NCBI GenBank assembly: GCA_017880705.1
Contig: JADGRS010000038.1
Span: forward strand, 1-13,394
Direction of reading: 5' to 3'
Length of the DNA: 13,394 bases
Origin: Burkholderiales bacterium
GTDB taxonomy: Bacteria; Pseudomonadota; Gammaproteobacteria; Burkholderiales; Usitatibacteraceae
Below are positions 13,006-13,394 of the stretch, one piece after another. A model generated the notes under the pieces. That model did no database searches. It was not told where the DNA came from and saw only the letters and a program-made list of their open reading frames with translations. Position numbers and translations under genes: made by a program. Position 1 is the first letter of the stretch; the number at the start of each line of letters is the position of its first letter.

Positions 13006-13394
13006 ATGTCAGCGAAAGTCGCATTCATCGGCCTCGGAGTGATGGGGTTTCCCATGGCCGGGCACCTCAAGGCGAAGGGCTACGACGTCACCGTCTACAA
13101 CCGCACCGGCGCGAAGGCCGAGGCGTGGGTGCAGAAGCACGGCGGGCAATCCGCGCCGACGCCGGCGGCCGCGGCGAAGGACGCCGACTTCGTGATGCTG
13201 ATGGTCGGCAACGACAGCGATCTGCTGGAAGTCGCGCTCGGCAAGGAGGGCGCGCTGGCGGGAATGAAGAAAGGCGCGGTGCTGGTCGACCATACGACGG
13301 CGTCCGCCGACGCCGCGCGCAAGGTGTTCGCGGCCGCGAAGGAGAAGGGCGTCGGCTTCATCGACGCACCGGTTTCGGGCGGGCAGGCGGGGGC
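13006..13394 (+). CDS. 3-hydroxyisobutyrate dehydrogenase/tartronate-semialdehyde reductase family protein (3' end outside window)
   Basis: The first 129 residues of a beta-hydroxyacid dehydrogenase; the full protein is normally about 290-300 aa. The cofactor motif VAFIGLGVMGFPMAGHL (5-21) and the substrate-binding motif GFIDAPVSGG (117-126) are diagnostic of the MmsB/GarR/GlxR family. Asn32-Arg33-Thr34 after strand two suggests NADP preference. The catalytic lysine near residue 170 lies outside the window and cannot be checked. AGGAGA (12995-13000) precedes the ATG by 5 bases. Its neighbour, a glyoxylate/hydroxypyruvate reductase-type enzyme, makes tartronate semialdehyde reduction (glyoxylate or glycerate pathway) attractive. 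3-Hydroxyisobutyrate oxidation in valine breakdown is the main alternative. Confidence 0.88.
   Translation, partial: MSAKVAFIGLGVMGFPMAGHLKAKGYDVTVYNRTGAKAEAWVQKHGGQSAPTPAAAAKDADFVMLMVGNDSDLLEVALGKEGALAGMKKGAVLVDHTTASADAARKVFAAAKEKGVGFIDAPVSGGQAG

Noticed and set aside
11856..13070. Upstream extension of the 135-aa minus-strand gene to 540 codons
   Set aside because: The extension lies antisense to a clear D-2-hydroxyacid dehydrogenase gene and even reads through the inverted repeat. The membrane helix and ribosome binding site support the short start.

Overview
This is a GC-rich bacterial chromosomal window with tightly packed operons. Its gene content (TRAP transporter, FMN-dependent hydroxyacid oxidase, core MetE-like methyltransferase, ACP/ketosynthase pair) suggests a proteobacterium, most likely a betaproteobacterium. 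That placement is inference; no rRNA or marker gene is present. I see no tRNA, rRNA, CRISPR array, transposase or phage gene.

Left part (1-2549, + strand): the 3' end of a lipid or polyketide-type operon. It holds an FAD-dependent oxidoreductase whose N-terminus is cut by the window edge, an 86-aa acyl carrier protein and a FabF-like ketosynthase. The genes are joined by ATGA stop/start overlaps, so the three products are probably translationally coupled and act on one carrier-bound acyl chain.

Middle left (2546-6127, - strand): a probable four-gene operon read right to left. It encodes an FMN-dependent alpha-hydroxy-acid dehydrogenase, a ketopantoate-reductase-like protein, a core MetE-type methyltransferase and a 49-aa single-pass membrane protein. 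The last gene shares a CTAG with the ketosynthase stop codon. A 61-bp divergent gap separates this operon from a + strand NhaD/ArsB/CitM-type ion transporter (6189-7445).

Middle right (7446-11447, + strand): a complete TRAP transporter with a Tat-exported binding protein, a strong terminator hairpin, then overlapping small and large permease genes. The large permease carries an unusual central insertion with extra membrane segments and an Ala/Pro-rich linker.

Right (11448-13394): a convergent 135-aa membrane-anchored protein of unknown function, then a divergent + strand pair. The pair is a D-2-hydroxyacid dehydrogenase of the glyoxylate/hydroxypyruvate reductase type and a 3-hydroxyisobutyrate dehydrogenase/tartronate-semialdehyde reductase family protein cut by the window end.

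The metabolic thread from about 3.8 kb to the end is import and redox conversion of small hydroxy- or oxo-acids. The most striking non-coding signal is a dispersed palindromic repeat built on GTGTCAGGTAC. It occurs three times (five 21-bp units), each time immediately after a stop codon inside an operon. The two long copies have compensated differences in their arms.
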